Shown: positions 18,525 to 27,068, counted from the stretch's first letter. The stretch is DNA of 64,000 nt from Chryseobacterium flavum (GCF_003385595.1 NZ_QNUE01000004.1:62001-126000), one strand, 5' to 3'. Translations and numbers: made by a program. The notes: a model not told the origin generated them from the sequence alone.

Positions 18525-19655
18525 TTAAGAAATAATTGTGAAAATATTCTCGTTATTAGCTATTCTGTTCGTAATAAGGTTTCTGTCAATTCCATATAAA
18601 TTCTGGAAAATATCACTTTGTACCTGTGAACTTGAAAGATACCCCCAATGGTTGCCTGCTTCAAATTTAAAGCTGTTTAAAAGATCGTCTTTAACAAAAG
18701 TGCAGTCAATGACTGAAACAATATCTTTTAGCTGGCTGATATCACTGGGCCCGTTTTTTCCCAATCTGGGAGTAAGAATATTTTTGGTAAACTGGGAAAT
18801 TCCCAAAATAGCATCCTGTCTGTTGAGATAGACGGAGATACGGTTTGCCAGTAAAGGGAGTTTATTGAAAGAGTCTTCAGATTCTTCAAAGACCTTATAG
18901 CTCACATCTGCATTCAGTAAAATAACCTGATCAATAACCCGAAGGATATTTTCTCTTTTCAGACTATATAGCATGCTTTGAAGTACTCTGTTCCCCATGG
19001 AATGAGCCATAATATGGATTCTCTGATTACATGGGACAAGCTGACGGTTGGAAAAAATATCTTTTAAAAATTGGGTATAAAAATAAAAGAGCCTCAGCAA
19101 TGATGTTCCCGAGTTGATGCTCGAAGCCTTATCATCAAAATAGGTCAATGGAACAATGCTGCTTGAAGCCGGCCAGCTGACAAACAGGATATGTTCAACA
19201 GGAGATTCAGGACGGTCTATGAATAATTTTTTAAGATCAATGATGGCCTGCAATTCGTCGTCAAAATCATAAGCGTAACCATGGATGAATATTAAAACAT
19301 CGCTTCTCTCCTTGGTGGAGGACATGTTTTTATATAATTCATAGAACATTCTTTGGGTTCCTCCAAGATTGCTGGCAGTTAAGGTGGATTCTTTTATTCC
19401 TTTTTCACTGAGTAGTACCTCCATAACATTCTCATAGCCTTGCTTTTCAGGTTCTGAAAAAAGCTGATAGTTGAGAATGTTCCGATTGGTATAGTCTTTC
19501 CTTTTTTTAGATTGTGCGGTTGGTTCTTTATAGTCGTCAAAATCACATTTGGCGATTCTGAAATTGGGAATTGAGTATTCATCATTGGAAAAAGAATCTG
19601 CTCTTTCTCCTTTATGGCGGATGATTTTACGATTGCTTAAGATATAAACACTCAT
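18525..19655 (-). CDS. Alpha/beta-hydrolase fold protein (DUF900-like)
   Basis: 376 residues. VLIFIHGYAYDF (about 140) carries the oxyanion-hole region after the first core strand; MAHSMGNRVLQSML (about 217) is the nucleophile elbow, GxSxG-like with Ala replacing the first Gly. This pattern is typical of DUF900 alpha/beta hydrolases. The N-terminal 120 residues are polar and charged, with no signal peptide, so a cytoplasmic enzyme is likely. The substrate cannot be inferred. It stands alone: menC converges from the left and glnS diverges on the right. The ATG at 19655 precedes residues that read as real protein (MSVYILSNRKIIRH). Confidence 0.75.
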   Translation of the reverse strand: MSVYILSNRKIIRHKGERADSFSNDEYSIPNFRIAKCDFDDYKEPTAQSKKRKDYTNRNILNYQLFSEPEKQGYENVMEVLLSEKGIKESTLTASNLGGTQRMFYELYKNMSSTKERSDVLIFIHGYAYDFDDELQAIIDLKKLFIDRPESPVEHILFVSWPASSSIVPLTYFDDKASSINSGTSLLRLFYFYTQFLKDIFSNRQLVPCNQRIHIMAHSMGNRVLQSMLYSLKRENILRVIDQVILLNADVSYKVFEESEDSFNKLPLLANRISVYLNRQDAILGISQFTKNILTPRLGKNGPSDISQLKDIVSVIDCTFVKDDLLNSFKFEAGNHWGYLSSSQVQSDIFQNLYGIDRNLITNRIANNENIFTIIS

Positions 19656-19752
19656 GATATTCAGTTTTGACTTTCCCTAAGGTAAGGAAAAATGCTGAAT
19701 TATAAGCAATTGTACTTTTTGTGTATCGCTTTTATAAACCCTAAATTTTCCG

Positions 19753-19760
19753 TAACTTTG
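19753..19760 (+). promoter_or_regulatory. -7 element of glnS
   Basis: TAACTTTG matches TAnnTTTG. It lies 36 nt before the chosen glnS ATG and overlaps the longer open frame starting at 19760, which therefore cannot be the start if this promoter is used. The -33 region is T-rich only. Confidence 0.55.
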
Positions 19761-19795
19761 TGCTACTTTTTTTGCTAAAAACAAAAGCTAATTTA

Positions 19796-21469
19796 ATGGA
19801 AGAAGAAAAAAAATCACTCAATTTTATTGAGCAAATTATAGAAGATGATTTGGCAAACGGTCTGAAAAGAGAACAGATCCGTTTTCGTTTTCCCCCTGAA
19901 CCCAATGGATATCTGCATGTAGGCCATACAAAAGCGATCTGCATCAATTTTGGTTTAGGTGAAAAATACAATGCCCCTGTGAACCTTCGTTTCGATGATA
20001 CGAACCCTGAAAAAGAAGAGCAGGAGTTCGTGGATTCTATTAAGAAAGACGTTGAATGGTTAGGTTTCAAATGGGACAAGGAGTTGTATGCATCAGATTA
20101 CTTCCAGCAGCTTTATGAGTGGGCTGTACAATTAATTAAAGAAGGGAAAGCTTATGTAGACGAGCAGCCATCAGAAGTGATCACGGAGCAAAGGAAAAAC
20201 CCTACGGAACCAGGAGTGGAATCTCCGTACAGGAACCGTTCGGTTGAAGAATCACTGGATTTATTCGAAAGAATGAAAAATGGTGAGTTTGAAGAAGGTA
20301 CGATGTCACTTCGTGCTAAAATTGATATGACTTCTCCAAATATGAATATGCGTGATCCTGTTATGTACAGAATTCTGAAGAGACCTCACCACAGAACAGG
20401 TACGGCATGGAAAATCTATCCGATGTATGACTGGGCACATGGCGAATCTGACTATCTGGAACAGGTATCACATTCATTATGTTCACTGGAGTTTGAAAAC
20501 CACAGACCTCTTTATAACTGGTATCTGGAACAGGTGTATGATGAAAATAAAGTAGCTCCTAAACAAAGGGAGTTTGCAAGGATGAACGTTTCTTATATGA
20601 TCACATCCAAAAGAAAGCTTCAGAGATTGGTTGCTGAAGGAGTGGTGACAGGATGGGATGATCCGAGAATGCCTACTATTTCAGGAATGAGAAGAAAAGG
20701 TTTCACACCGGCAGCTATCAGAAACTTTATTGAAAAAGTAGGCGTGGCCAAAAGAGAAAACCTGATTGAAATTCAGTTGCTTGATTTCTGCGTACGCGAA
20801 GATCTTAATAAGGTCGCCAAACGTGTTATGGCAGTAGTGGATCCTGTTAAGCTGGTCATAGAAAATTATCCTGAAGATAAAGAGGAATGGCTGGAAACTG
20901 AAAATAATCCGGAGCAGGAAAATGCAGGAACGAGAGAAATTCCTTTCTCAAGAGAATTGTATATTGAGCGTGAAGACTTTAAAGAAGAAGCCAATAATAA
21001 GTTCTTCAGACTTAAATTAGGAGGAGAAGTCCGCTTAAAATCTGCATATATTATTAAAGCAGAAAGGGTAGAAAAAGATGAAAATGGAGAAATTACTACC
21101 ATTTATGCAACTTATGATGAGAAAAGTAAATCAGGAAGCGGAACAGAAGAAAGCTTAAGAAAAGTAAAAGGAACATTGCACTGGGTATCCGCAAAACATG
21201 CGATTCCTGTAGAAGTAAGAATCTATAATCAGTTGTTTACAGTAGAGCAGCCGGATGCAGAAAAAGATGTGGACTTCTTAAACTTTATCAATCCTGAATC
21301 CGTAACTACTGTTCAAGGATTTGCCGAGCCGGGATTAAAAGATGTTGCCGTAGGAGAGCCATTGCAGTTCCAGAGAATCGGATACTTTACGAAGGATCAG
21401 GATTCTACAGATACTACATTGGTATTCAACCGTACAGTAACGCTGAAAGACTCTTATAAGCCTGAATAA
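19796..21469 (+). CDS. glnS: Glutaminyl-tRNA synthetase
   Basis: 557 residues from the ATG at 19796. It charges tRNA-Gln with glutamine. The class I signatures are PPEPNGYLHVGHTKA (HIGH-like) near residue 33 and MITSKRKLQRL (KMSKS-like) near 267; the sequence between (LRFDDTNPEKEEQEFVDSI, VMYRILKRPHHRTG) is the GlnRS/GluRS catalytic core. The C-terminal half is the beta-barrel anticodon-binding region of the GlnRS type. The frame is open 12 codons further upstream, but that part overlaps the promoter. A strong terminator follows, so the gene is probably monocistronic. Confidence 0.96.
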   Translation: MEEEKKSLNFIEQIIEDDLANGLKREQIRFRFPPEPNGYLHVGHTKAICINFGLGEKYNAPVNLRFDDTNPEKEEQEFVDSIKKDVEWLGFKWDKELYASDYFQQLYEWAVQLIKEGKAYVDEQPSEVITEQRKNPTEPGVESPYRNRSVEESLDLFERMKNGEFEEGTMSLRAKIDMTSPNMNMRDPVMYRILKRPHHRTGTAWKIYPMYDWAHGESDYLEQVSHSLCSLEFENHRPLYNWYLEQVYDENKVAPKQREFARMNVSYMITSKRKLQRLVAEGVVTGWDDPRMPTISGMRRKGFTPAAIRNFIEKVGVAKRENLIEIQLLDFCVREDLNKVAKRVMAVVDPVKLVIENYPEDKEEWLETENNPEQENAGTREIPFSRELYIEREDFKEEANNKFFRLKLGGEVRLKSAYIIKAERVEKDENGEITTIYATYDEKSKSGSGTEESLRKVKGTLHWVSAKHAIPVEVRIYNQLFTVEQPDAEKDVDFLNFINPESVTTVQGFAEPGLKDVAVGEPLQFQRIGYFTKDQDSTDTTLVFNRTVTLKDSYKPE

Positions 21470-21495
21470 TTACGATAATACAAATAAACAGAAGA

Positions 21496-21525
21496 AGCCG
21501 TCTCATTTTTGAGATGGCTTTTTTT
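21496..21525 (+). terminator. Rho-independent terminator of glnS
   Basis: Stem AGCCGTCTCA/TGAGATGGCT (10 bp, one G-U), 4-nt T loop, then a run of seven T. Confidence 0.85.
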
Positions 21526-21581
21526 ATCCTCAAAACCGGAAAATTATAGGTACTCCATTTTTTTAACAGTAATAACATTAG

Positions 21582-21589
21582 TATTTTTG
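21582..21589 (+). promoter_or_regulatory. -7 element of prmA
   Basis: TATTTTTG, 16 nt before the prmA ATG at 21605. The open frame extends upstream through this element, supporting the shorter start. Confidence 0.5.
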
Positions 21590-21604
21590 CATCAAATTAA
21601 TCAC

Positions 21605-22435
21605 ATGCAAAATTATTTAGAATTCAATTTTAAAATTTCTCCGTTACAGCCCTGGAATGAAATATTAATGGCAGAGCTTATAGAGATAGGTTTTGATAGC
21701 TTTACGGAAGAAATTGACGGAATTTTAGGATATATCCAGACAGATCTCTTTCATGAAGATCAGCTTAAGGCACTTCCGGTTTTTGAAAACGAAAATGTTA
21801 AGATTGAATATTCTTATGAAGAAATGCCTAATATTAACTGGAACGAAGAATGGGAAAAGAATTTCTCGCCGATAAATATCGATGATAAAGTATTGATCAG
21901 AGCAGAATTCCATGAATCCGTACCAGGAATGCATGAAATTATTATTCAGCCTAAAATGTCTTTCGGAACAGGACACCATCCTACAACACATCTGATGATC
22001 CAGCAGATGATGGATATTGATTTCAGAGAAAAGAAAGTACTGGATATGGGATGCGGAACCTCCGTTCTTGCTATTTATGCAAAACAACAGGGAGCAGGCG
22101 AGACTAAAGCGATTGATATTGATGAGTGGTCTGTAGAAAACTCAAAAGAAAATGCAGTAAGAAATAATGTTGAACTGGATATTGAACAGGGAACGGCTGA
22201 AAACTTAGGAAATGAGAATTTTGATATCATTCTGGCAAATATCAACAGGAATATTCTGATTTCTGATATCCCGGCCTATGTTTCAGTTTTAAATAAAGGT
22301 GGAAAATTACTGCTTTCCGGACTTTGCTTTTTTGATGTAGATGATATTCTGGAAGTTTGTAAAGAATGCGGTCTTCAGTTGGAAAAGCAACTGCAGCGTG
22401 AAGAATGGGTAAGTCTATTGCTGGTAAAGCCATAA
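21605..22435 (+). CDS. prmA: Ribosomal protein L11 methyltransferase
   Basis: 276 residues. It transfers methyl groups from S-adenosylmethionine to ribosomal protein L11 in the cytoplasm. SFGTGHHPTTHLM (119-131) is the PrmA signature and VLDMGCGTSVLAIYA (145-159) the AdoMet-binding motif I; FDIILANINRN carries the NxxxN-like motif of the family. The C-terminus is GLCFFDVDDI to SLLLVKP. The start at 21605 (MQNYLEFNF) is chosen because the upstream frame runs through the -7 element and the glnS terminator area. The SH3-domain gene follows 12 nt later, probably in the same transcript. Confidence 0.93.
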   Translation: MQNYLEFNFKISPLQPWNEILMAELIEIGFDSFTEEIDGILGYIQTDLFHEDQLKALPVFENENVKIEYSYEEMPNINWNEEWEKNFSPINIDDKVLIRAEFHESVPGMHEIIIQPKMSFGTGHHPTTHLMIQQMMDIDFREKKVLDMGCGTSVLAIYAKQQGAGETKAIDIDEWSVENSKENAVRNNVELDIEQGTAENLGNENFDIILANINRNILISDIPAYVSVLNKGGKLLLSGLCFFDVDDILEVCKECGLQLEKQLQREEWVSLLLVKP

Positions 22436-22447
22436 TATACAGTAAGT

Positions 22448-23293
22448 ATGAGAACAATACTAACGTTTTTACTGGTGCTGGTGCTGCATTTTTTTTCAGC
22501 CCAGGAAAACGAAGCATATGCAGACGGGATTTTTTCTTTTGAAGAAAACAAAGCTCAAAAAATTTTTACCGATTGGACCAGAATAAGAAAAGAACCTGGA
22601 CTAAACTCCGGGATTTTAGATTCTTTACGATCCAATCAGCAGGTAATGATCCTTAAAAAAGAGGACGCAATTCTGAGGCTGGGAGAACGGGGAGCCAACT
22701 GGTATAAAATATCTTATCAGAAAGGGGAATCTCTTTCCGAAGGATATGTTTGGGGAGGAAACCTTTGCGTGGGATATCGCAACAAAAACGGATATGATTT
22801 TCTTTTCGGATTGTCAAAAACAATTGATAAAAAGACTGAAGAATTCAATGAGAATATAAAGCAGAATATTGCCGGTGTTAAAGTAATGGAAGGGAATATT
22901 CTGGTTGATGAGGTATATTTTGATACCGGAAAAGGAGAGGAATTAAGTTACGCAACATTCAATATTGAAAGTAATCATAAGCTGCAGAATGTGGAACTGA
23001 CATTAAAAGCAATGGTTTCCGGGGAAGCCTGCGGTATAGCCAGCTATGACCAGTATCTGCTGATGAAAGGCGGAAAATTAATTGCTCTTCCGCAACTGAT
23101 GAATGTAGGAGATGCAGATGTTTATTATCACAGTGAACAATATATTTTCCCCAATGACAAAGGAGGAATTCCAAATGCTTTTATTTTTAAAATGGAGGAA
23201 ATGGAAAAAGATGATAACGATAGGGAAAAGAAAAAACACTCTACTAAAACATATATTTGGGATGGGAGCTTTTACAAGCTTAAAGTAAAGTAA
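22448..23293 (+). CDS. Secreted protein with bacterial SH3-like domain
   Basis: 281 residues. Residues 1-18 form a signal peptide (TILTFLLVLVLHFFSAQ, likely cut after SAQ). Residues about 40-110 look like an SH3b domain (TRIRKEPGLNSGILDSLRSN, then ANWYKISYQ and GYVWGGNLCVG), a fold often used to bind peptides or cell wall. The remainder has no recognisable domain but is well formed (VYFDTGKGEELSYATFNI; LMKGGKLIALPQL). The export site is periplasm or outside. It is 12 nt downstream of prmA and followed by a palindromic terminator. Function unknown; a wall- or envelope-associated role is inference. Confidence 0.7.
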   Translation: MRTILTFLLVLVLHFFSAQENEAYADGIFSFEENKAQKIFTDWTRIRKEPGLNSGILDSLRSNQQVMILKKEDAILRLGERGANWYKISYQKGESLSEGYVWGGNLCVGYRNKNGYDFLFGLSKTIDKKTEEFNENIKQNIAGVKVMEGNILVDEVYFDTGKGEELSYATFNIESNHKLQNVELTLKAMVSGEACGIASYDQYLLMKGGKLIALPQLMNVGDADVYYHSEQYIFPNDKGGIPNAFIFKMEEMEKDDNDREKKKHSTKTYIWDGSFYKLKVK

Positions 23294-23319
23294 AAACCGC
23301 TGAATTCAGCGGTTTTTTT
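23294..23319 (+). terminator. Terminator after the SH3-domain gene
   Basis: The perfect 22-nt palindrome AAACCGCTGAA/TTCAGCGGTTT is followed by further T residues. Confidence 0.85.
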
Positions 23320-23442
23320 ATTGATATCTGATTTATGGAATCCCGAAACGGATAAGAGTAAGGATTTCTATTAACTTAATCATTGAAAATAAAATTTACA
23401 TTTTTTTAATCTAATAAATAGTGTGAATAGGTAGGGATTTGT

Positions 23443-23450
23443 TATTTTTG
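23443..23450 (+). promoter_or_regulatory. -7 element of the small gene at 23468
   Basis: TATTTTTG matches TAnnTTTG, 17 nt before the ATG. Confidence 0.45.
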
Positions 23451-23467
23451 ATTTTAAGTTAGTTAGA

Positions 23468-23680
23468 ATGGAAATATTGTCTTTTTATGAATTCTCACAA
23501 CTGTCTGAAATTGAGCAATATGAATTGGTTTGTAAAAAAGGGGAATTAATTAGCTCTTCAATAAAAGGGGATGTAGAATTTGCATTATATGAACTATTTA
23601 ATTTTTATGTGGAAGTGACCTATCACTCTAAAGATAATAAGGTGCTTAATCTTAACAGGTATATGAAAACTCAAAATTGA
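23468..23680 (+). CDS. Small hypothetical protein (70 residues)
   Basis: 70 residues, acidic, no signal peptide. It begins EILSFYEFSQLSEIEQYELV and ends with a short beta-rich part (FALYELFNFYVEVTYHSKDN). I recall similar short proteins with an F-hVE-V-Y core scattered in Chryseobacterium genomes, often in several copies; function unknown. A -7 element lies just upstream. The bidirectional hairpin at 23756 may end the transcript. Real-gene support is the promoter, the ATG and sensible composition. Confidence 0.55.
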   Translation: MEILSFYEFSQLSEIEQYELVCKKGELISSSIKGDVEFALYELFNFYVEVTYHSKDNKVLNLNRYMKTQN

Positions 23681-23755
23681 AAAAGTGATTTTTGAAAATT
23701 TTTCTAAATATCTATGAATATTTATGAAAAATAAAAGTATCTGATAAAATAAAAA

Positions 23756-23784
23756 AACTCACAAATAAGTTGTGAGTTTTTTTG
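23756..23784. terminator. Bidirectional terminator between small gene and Pro-Arg tRNA unit 1
   Basis: Stem AACTCACAA/TTGTGAGTT with A-run on the left and T-run on the right, usable on both strands: downstream of the 23468 gene on + and of tRNA-Arg on -. Confidence 0.8.
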
Positions 23785-23858
23785 TGAGCGCGAAAGGATT
23801 CGAACCTTTGACCGTCTGCTTAGAAGGCAGATGCTCTATCCAGCTGAGCTACGCACCC
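23785..23858 (-). tRNA. tRNA-Arg (TCT), unit 1
   Basis: 74 nt on the minus strand: acceptor GGGTGCG/CGCGCTC, D-arm AGCTCAGCTGGATAGAGC, anticodon loop CTTCTAA (TCT), T-loop GGTTCGAATCC. Discriminator A; CCA is not encoded. Confidence 0.95.
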
Positions 23859-23875
23859 TTAAAATTTTGAAAAAG

Positions 23876-23950
23876 TCGGGGCGGCAGGATTCGAACCTGC
23901 GACCTCCTGGTCCCAAACCAGGCGCGATGACCGGACTACGCTACGCCCCG
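23876..23950 (-). tRNA. tRNA-Pro (TGG), unit 1
   Basis: 75 nt on the minus strand: acceptor CGGGGCG/CGCCCCG, anticodon loop TTTGGGA (TGG), T-loop GGTTCGAATCC. Located 17 nt upstream of tRNA-Arg unit 1 and expected to be co-transcribed. Confidence 0.95.
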
Positions 23951-24010
23951 ATGGATGGTCATCATAATTACTTTGTTTACTGTGGTAAAGTACAAAGCAT
24001 TTTTTGAATT

Positions 24011-24036
24011 AAAAAAACTCACAATTTTCTTGTGAG
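24011..24036 (-). terminator. Terminator of Pro-Arg tRNA unit 2
   Basis: Hairpin CTCACAA/TTGTGAG; seven A on the left become a T-run on the minus strand. Confidence 0.75.
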
Positions 24037-24043
24037 CCATTAG

Positions 24044-24117
24044 TGAGCGCGAAAGGATTCGAACCTTTGACCGTCTGCTTAGAAGGCAGATGCTCTATCC
24101 AGCTGAGCTACGCACCC
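24044..24117 (-). tRNA. tRNA-Arg (TCT), unit 2
   Basis: Sequence identical to the tRNA-Arg at 23785, offset 259 bp. Confidence 0.95.
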
Positions 24118-24133
24118 TTAAAATTTTGAAAAG

Positions 24134-24208
24134 TCGGGGCGGCAGGATTCGAACCTGCGACCTCCTGGTCCCAAACCAGGCGCGATGACCGGACTACGCT
24201 ACGCCCCG
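24134..24208 (-). tRNA. tRNA-Pro (TGG), unit 2
   Basis: Sequence identical to the tRNA-Pro at 23876, offset 258 bp; the Pro-Arg spacer is one base shorter than in unit 1. Confidence 0.95.
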
Positions 24209-24251
24209 ATTGGCTGTCATCATTAACGAATTTACTTCGTTTTTGCGGATG

Positions 24252-24259
24252 CAAAGGTA
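24252..24259 (-). promoter_or_regulatory. -7 element of Pro-Arg tRNA unit 2
   Basis: TACCTTTG on the minus strand, 44 nt before tRNA-Pro. In unit 1 the corresponding sequence is only ATGCTTTG (23999-23992), a weaker match. Confidence 0.5.
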
Positions 24260-24584
24260 CAATACTTTTTTAATTAAAAAAATAAAAAACGGAATAATTT
24301 TTAATTAATTTTTTAACCAGGTTTTTTTACAGCTTTAGGTCGCTCATAACCATGGTGTTGCCAATGTTGTAAAAGTGAAATATTTTTTCCTTTTTCAAGG
24401 AAGGAGCCGTAAAGTCTGCTATAGCATCAGGGAAATTTTTATAATGGATATTATTCTGGGATTATATTCTGACACAATAATGTGAAGAATGATCAATCTG
24501 TATTTCTAAGGTGTTTTTCAGAAAAATTAAAGCAAATTCTGCGGACATATCAGGTTTTATATCTTCATAGTGTATCTTTACCGA
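24260..24584. other. Intergenic region between tRNA unit 2 and nuclease gene
   Basis: AT-rich, with no open frame I can support and no clear hairpin with T-run. A TATCTTTA close to the nuclease ATG resembles a -7 element, but its implied transcription start would fall on the ATG itself. Confidence 0.45.
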
Positions 24585-25109
24585 ATGAAACGATTGATAT
24601 TTGCATGTTTGTTTTTTCCCGCACTTATTTTTTCTCAGACCAGCGGGAAGGTTATTAAAATTTCAGATGGTGATACCATTACCATACTTCTTGAAGGAAA
24701 CCAGCAAAAAAAACTGAGACTCGCTGAGGTAGACTGTCCTGAAAACGGGCAGGCATTCGGAAAAAATGCCAAACAGTTTACTTCTTCACAGGTATTTGGT
24801 AAAACGGTCAGTTTTGTTGAGACTACTAAAGATCGTTATGGGCGTTCTATAGCTATGGTATATTATGACGGGGGTAAATACCTGTCAAAAGAACTTATAA
24901 AAGAAGGATTCGGATGGTGGTATTTCCCTTTTTCCAAAGATACATCTTTAGGAAAGTTACAGGAAAATGCCCAACGTAGAAAAGCAGGTCTTTGGCAGGA
25001 CGTACATGCAGTGGCGCCATGGGAATATAGGAAAATGAAACGTGAAAGCAGAAGTAAAAAATATAAAGCTTCAGGAAGGAATATAAAAGGAAAAACAGCC
25101 TTGTCATAG
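24585..25109 (+). CDS. Secreted thermonuclease-family (SNase-like) nuclease
   Basis: 174 residues from the ATG at 24585. Residues 1-18 form a signal peptide (LIFACLFFPALIFSQ). The rest is a staphylococcal-nuclease-like domain: VIKISDGDTITILLEG, then LRLAEVDCPENGQAFG (the family's first Arg/Asp region) and DRYGRSIAMVYY (the second Arg-containing motif), then RRKAGLWQ. It probably degrades DNA or RNA outside the cytoplasm with Ca2+. The C-terminal 25 residues are a Lys/Arg-rich tail. The frame opens at a GTG 15 nt upstream, but the signal peptide begins at MKRLIF. It lies between tRNA units 2 and 3, next to two other accessory genes. Confidence 0.85.
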   Translation: MKRLIFACLFFPALIFSQTSGKVIKISDGDTITILLEGNQQKKLRLAEVDCPENGQAFGKNAKQFTSSQVFGKTVSFVETTKDRYGRSIAMVYYDGGKYLSKELIKEGFGWWYFPFSKDTSLGKLQENAQRRKAGLWQDVHAVAPWEYRKMKRESRSKKYKASGRNIKGKTALS

Positions 25110-25292
25110 TTCTGTAAGCGTAGAATGTCAGTTCGGGTAATTCCGGAGGTGATCGTTTAATAAATCCTGTTTAGGCATACTGGGCAACCAAAGCAGAAAT
25201 TATAGAAAGCTGCCGAATAAAGAATTTAAAAGAAAAGATTTACTGGAATTGTAATCTTTGCTTATCTCAGAATGGTTCCAGAATTTCTGCCT

Positions 25293-25976
25293 TTAAACAG
25301 CAGCACTACATTTGGTTACAAATTGCTCAAACTTCCGATCTGTATTTCGCAAAACCTGTCCGTGACCAAAACAGATAATGGCAGGGTTCAGTTGCGCTAA
25401 CTTCTGAAGCGATTGGATATTGCGCTGCTGGTCTGACGTGAATATGTTTGGCGGAAGATGCAGGCCGGTGGCTGTTGTGAGCAGGTTCATATTCAGTGCT
25501 GCATCTCCGATTATCAGTACACCATCCCGCTCACGGAATAAAGAAATATGACCTGCCGCATGTCCGGGCGTTTCTATTACCCGAAAGTTTCCGATCCTGT
25601 CGTTTTCAACGATTGTCCGTCCGACTTTATGTCCCTGGCCCGCCCAGTACTTTTGTTGAAGCTTGGCTATCCAATGTTGCGGAGTCGGATAGTCGTTGGT
25701 TACCATACCTGTTTCAGTCCTGAAAACTTCGCCGGGATGACAGAGTAAAGGAATTTCGAATTCAGCGCAGATCTGATCACTACAGCCCTGGTGGTCTGCA
25801 TGAGCATGTGTTAGTATGTGTTGATAAACCGGGATTTTCTCAATAGCTTTCTTTACAGTGGTATATGAACTCCGTATCCCGGAGTCTACCAATACACCTT
25901 CAATAATATAGCTGTTGATACTGTTTCGTGGCATCAGTGGAATCTGGAACACTTCGGGAGCAATTTGACGTAGCAT
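25293..25976 (-). CDS. MBL-fold metallo-hydrolase
   Basis: 227 residues from the ATG at 25976 (a TTG at 25991 is the less likely alternative). Zinc-ligand motifs of the metallo-beta-lactamase fold are present in order: THAHADHQG (HxHxDH), GHAAGHISLF, GDAALN, and a C-terminal FGHGQVL His. There is no signal peptide. The family covers glyoxalase II, lactonases and many unassigned hydrolases, so substrate is unknown. The Crp/Fnr-type gene is 54 bp upstream on the same strand, and the pair probably forms an operon. Local GC is higher than around it (29 of 60 bases in 25561-25620 are G or C), suggesting transfer. Confidence 0.83.
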   Translation of the reverse strand: MLRQIAPEVFQIPLMPRNSINSYIIEGVLVDSGIRSSYTTVKKAIEKIPVYQHILTHAHADHQGCSDQICAEFEIPLLCHPGEVFRTETGMVTNDYPTPQHWIAKLQQKYWAGQGHKVGRTIVENDRIGNFRVIETPGHAAGHISLFRERDGVLIIGDAALNMNLLTTATGLHLPPNIFTSDQQRNIQSLQKLAQLNPAIICFGHGQVLRNTDRKFEQFVTKCSAAV

Positions 25977-26030
25977 ATTTTTTTTACGCAAATCTACATC
26001 GTTGTTCAGTACTGAATAAGGACATTTGTC

Positions 26031-26618
26031 CTATAATATGTTGGATTTATGTATTTGCCCTTTCGCACGTGTAAGTGATCGCTGAGTGATGCTCAGGTAC
26101 GATGCCAGATCCTGTGTCGTTATGCGTTGGACGAGAATCGGTTCGTGAGACAGGACATGACGGTATTTATCCACAGCCGACTTGTTATTGTAATTCAGAA
26201 GATAACGTTCCTTTTGGTTATACTCGTGTTCCATCACCGATTTTATAACGCTGTTCCAGGCGGTCACCTGATGAAGCAGATGCTGGTAGTCCGGATAGCT
26301 GATTCTATAGATTGTACAATCTTCTATAGCCCTGATGCTTCTTCTGGATTTTTCCTGCGCTACAAACTCTGAAAACGAGGTGACAAATTCATTTTCAAAC
26401 TTAAAACAGGTAATATTTTCCTTTCCGTCTTTGTCGGTTGCGTAAGCCTTTACAGCGCCGCTGGAAATAAATCCAATATAACGACAGATTTCATTCTCAC
26501 GAATAAAAAAATCATTTTTTTTTATGAGTACCGGTTTGAAGAACTGTGCAGAAAAGTTGGATTCCTCGGCTGATAATTCTCCTGTTGAGGATAGGTAATT
26601 TTCAAATACATTAGTCAT
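26031..26618 (-). CDS. Crp/Fnr family transcriptional regulator
   Basis: 195 residues. Residues about 15-125 form a cyclic-nucleotide-binding-like beta-barrel (FIRENEICRYIGFISSGAVK, ENITCFKFENEFVTSFSEF, CTIYRISYPDYQHLL). Residues 150-190 include a helix-turn-helix (RITTQDLASYLSITQRSLTR). No Fe-S cysteine cluster typical of Fnr is visible, and the ligand is unknown. In Bacteroidota such regulators often control one adjacent gene, here the MBL hydrolase; that is inference. Composition resembles the MBL gene. ATG at 26618 gives MTNVFENYLSSTGEL. Confidence 0.85.
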   Translation of the reverse strand: MTNVFENYLSSTGELSAEESNFSAQFFKPVLIKKNDFFIRENEICRYIGFISSGAVKAYATDKDGKENITCFKFENEFVTSFSEFVAQEKSRRSIRAIEDCTIYRISYPDYQHLLHQVTAWNSVIKSVMEHEYNQKERYLLNYNNKSAVDKYRHVLSHEPILVQRITTQDLASYLSITQRSLTRAKGQIHKSNIL

Positions 26619-26834
26619 TTCGCGATCTTTTTTTGTCTGTCCTTTTATTTTTAGCCTTCTATGGATTATATACCAGATTCAGCTTTCAAATCTAGCAATT
26701 ATTGAACATTAAAAAAAGAATCGAAAGCTAAGGAATTAGCATTCCAGGCCGTCCGATTGAAACCAGGATGTCCTATGATGTGTAATCTGTATGATTTTAA
26801 TGTTTATATGATTGCAGACATAGGAAAACAAAAA

Positions 26835-26862
26835 AACTCACAATAAAAATTGTGAGTTTTTT
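26835..26862 (-). terminator. Terminator of Ser-Pro-Arg tRNA unit 3
   Basis: Hairpin AACTCACAAT/ATTGTGAGTT with A-run left and T-run right, related to the hairpins at 23756 and 24011. Confidence 0.8.
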
Positions 26863-26863
26863 G

Positions 26864-26937
26864 TGAGCGCGAAAGGATTCGAACCTTTGACCGTCTGCTT
26901 AGAAGGCAGATGCTCTATCCAGCTGAGCTACGCACCC
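26864..26937 (-). tRNA. tRNA-Arg (TCT), unit 3
   Basis: Sequence identical to the tRNA-Arg genes at 23785 and 24044. Confidence 0.95.
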
Positions 26938-26979
26938 TTAAACGTTATTTTGCTTAAATTGATTAAGCTCATTAAAAAG

Positions 26980-27054
26980 TCGGGGCGGCAGGATTCGAAC
27001 CTGCGACCTCCTGGTCCCAAACCAGGCGCGATGACCGGACTACGCTACGCCCCG
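26980..27054 (-). tRNA. tRNA-Pro (TGG), unit 3
   Basis: Sequence identical to the tRNA-Pro genes at 23876 and 24134; the spacer to tRNA-Arg is longer and unrelated. Confidence 0.95.
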
Positions 27055-27068
27055 AATATATAAGAGAG

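Noticed and set aside
23785-27054. Regularly repeated blocks that could suggest a CRISPR or IS element
   Set aside because: The repeated units are complete tRNA genes with terminators; there are no short uniform repeats with unique spacers and no transposase.
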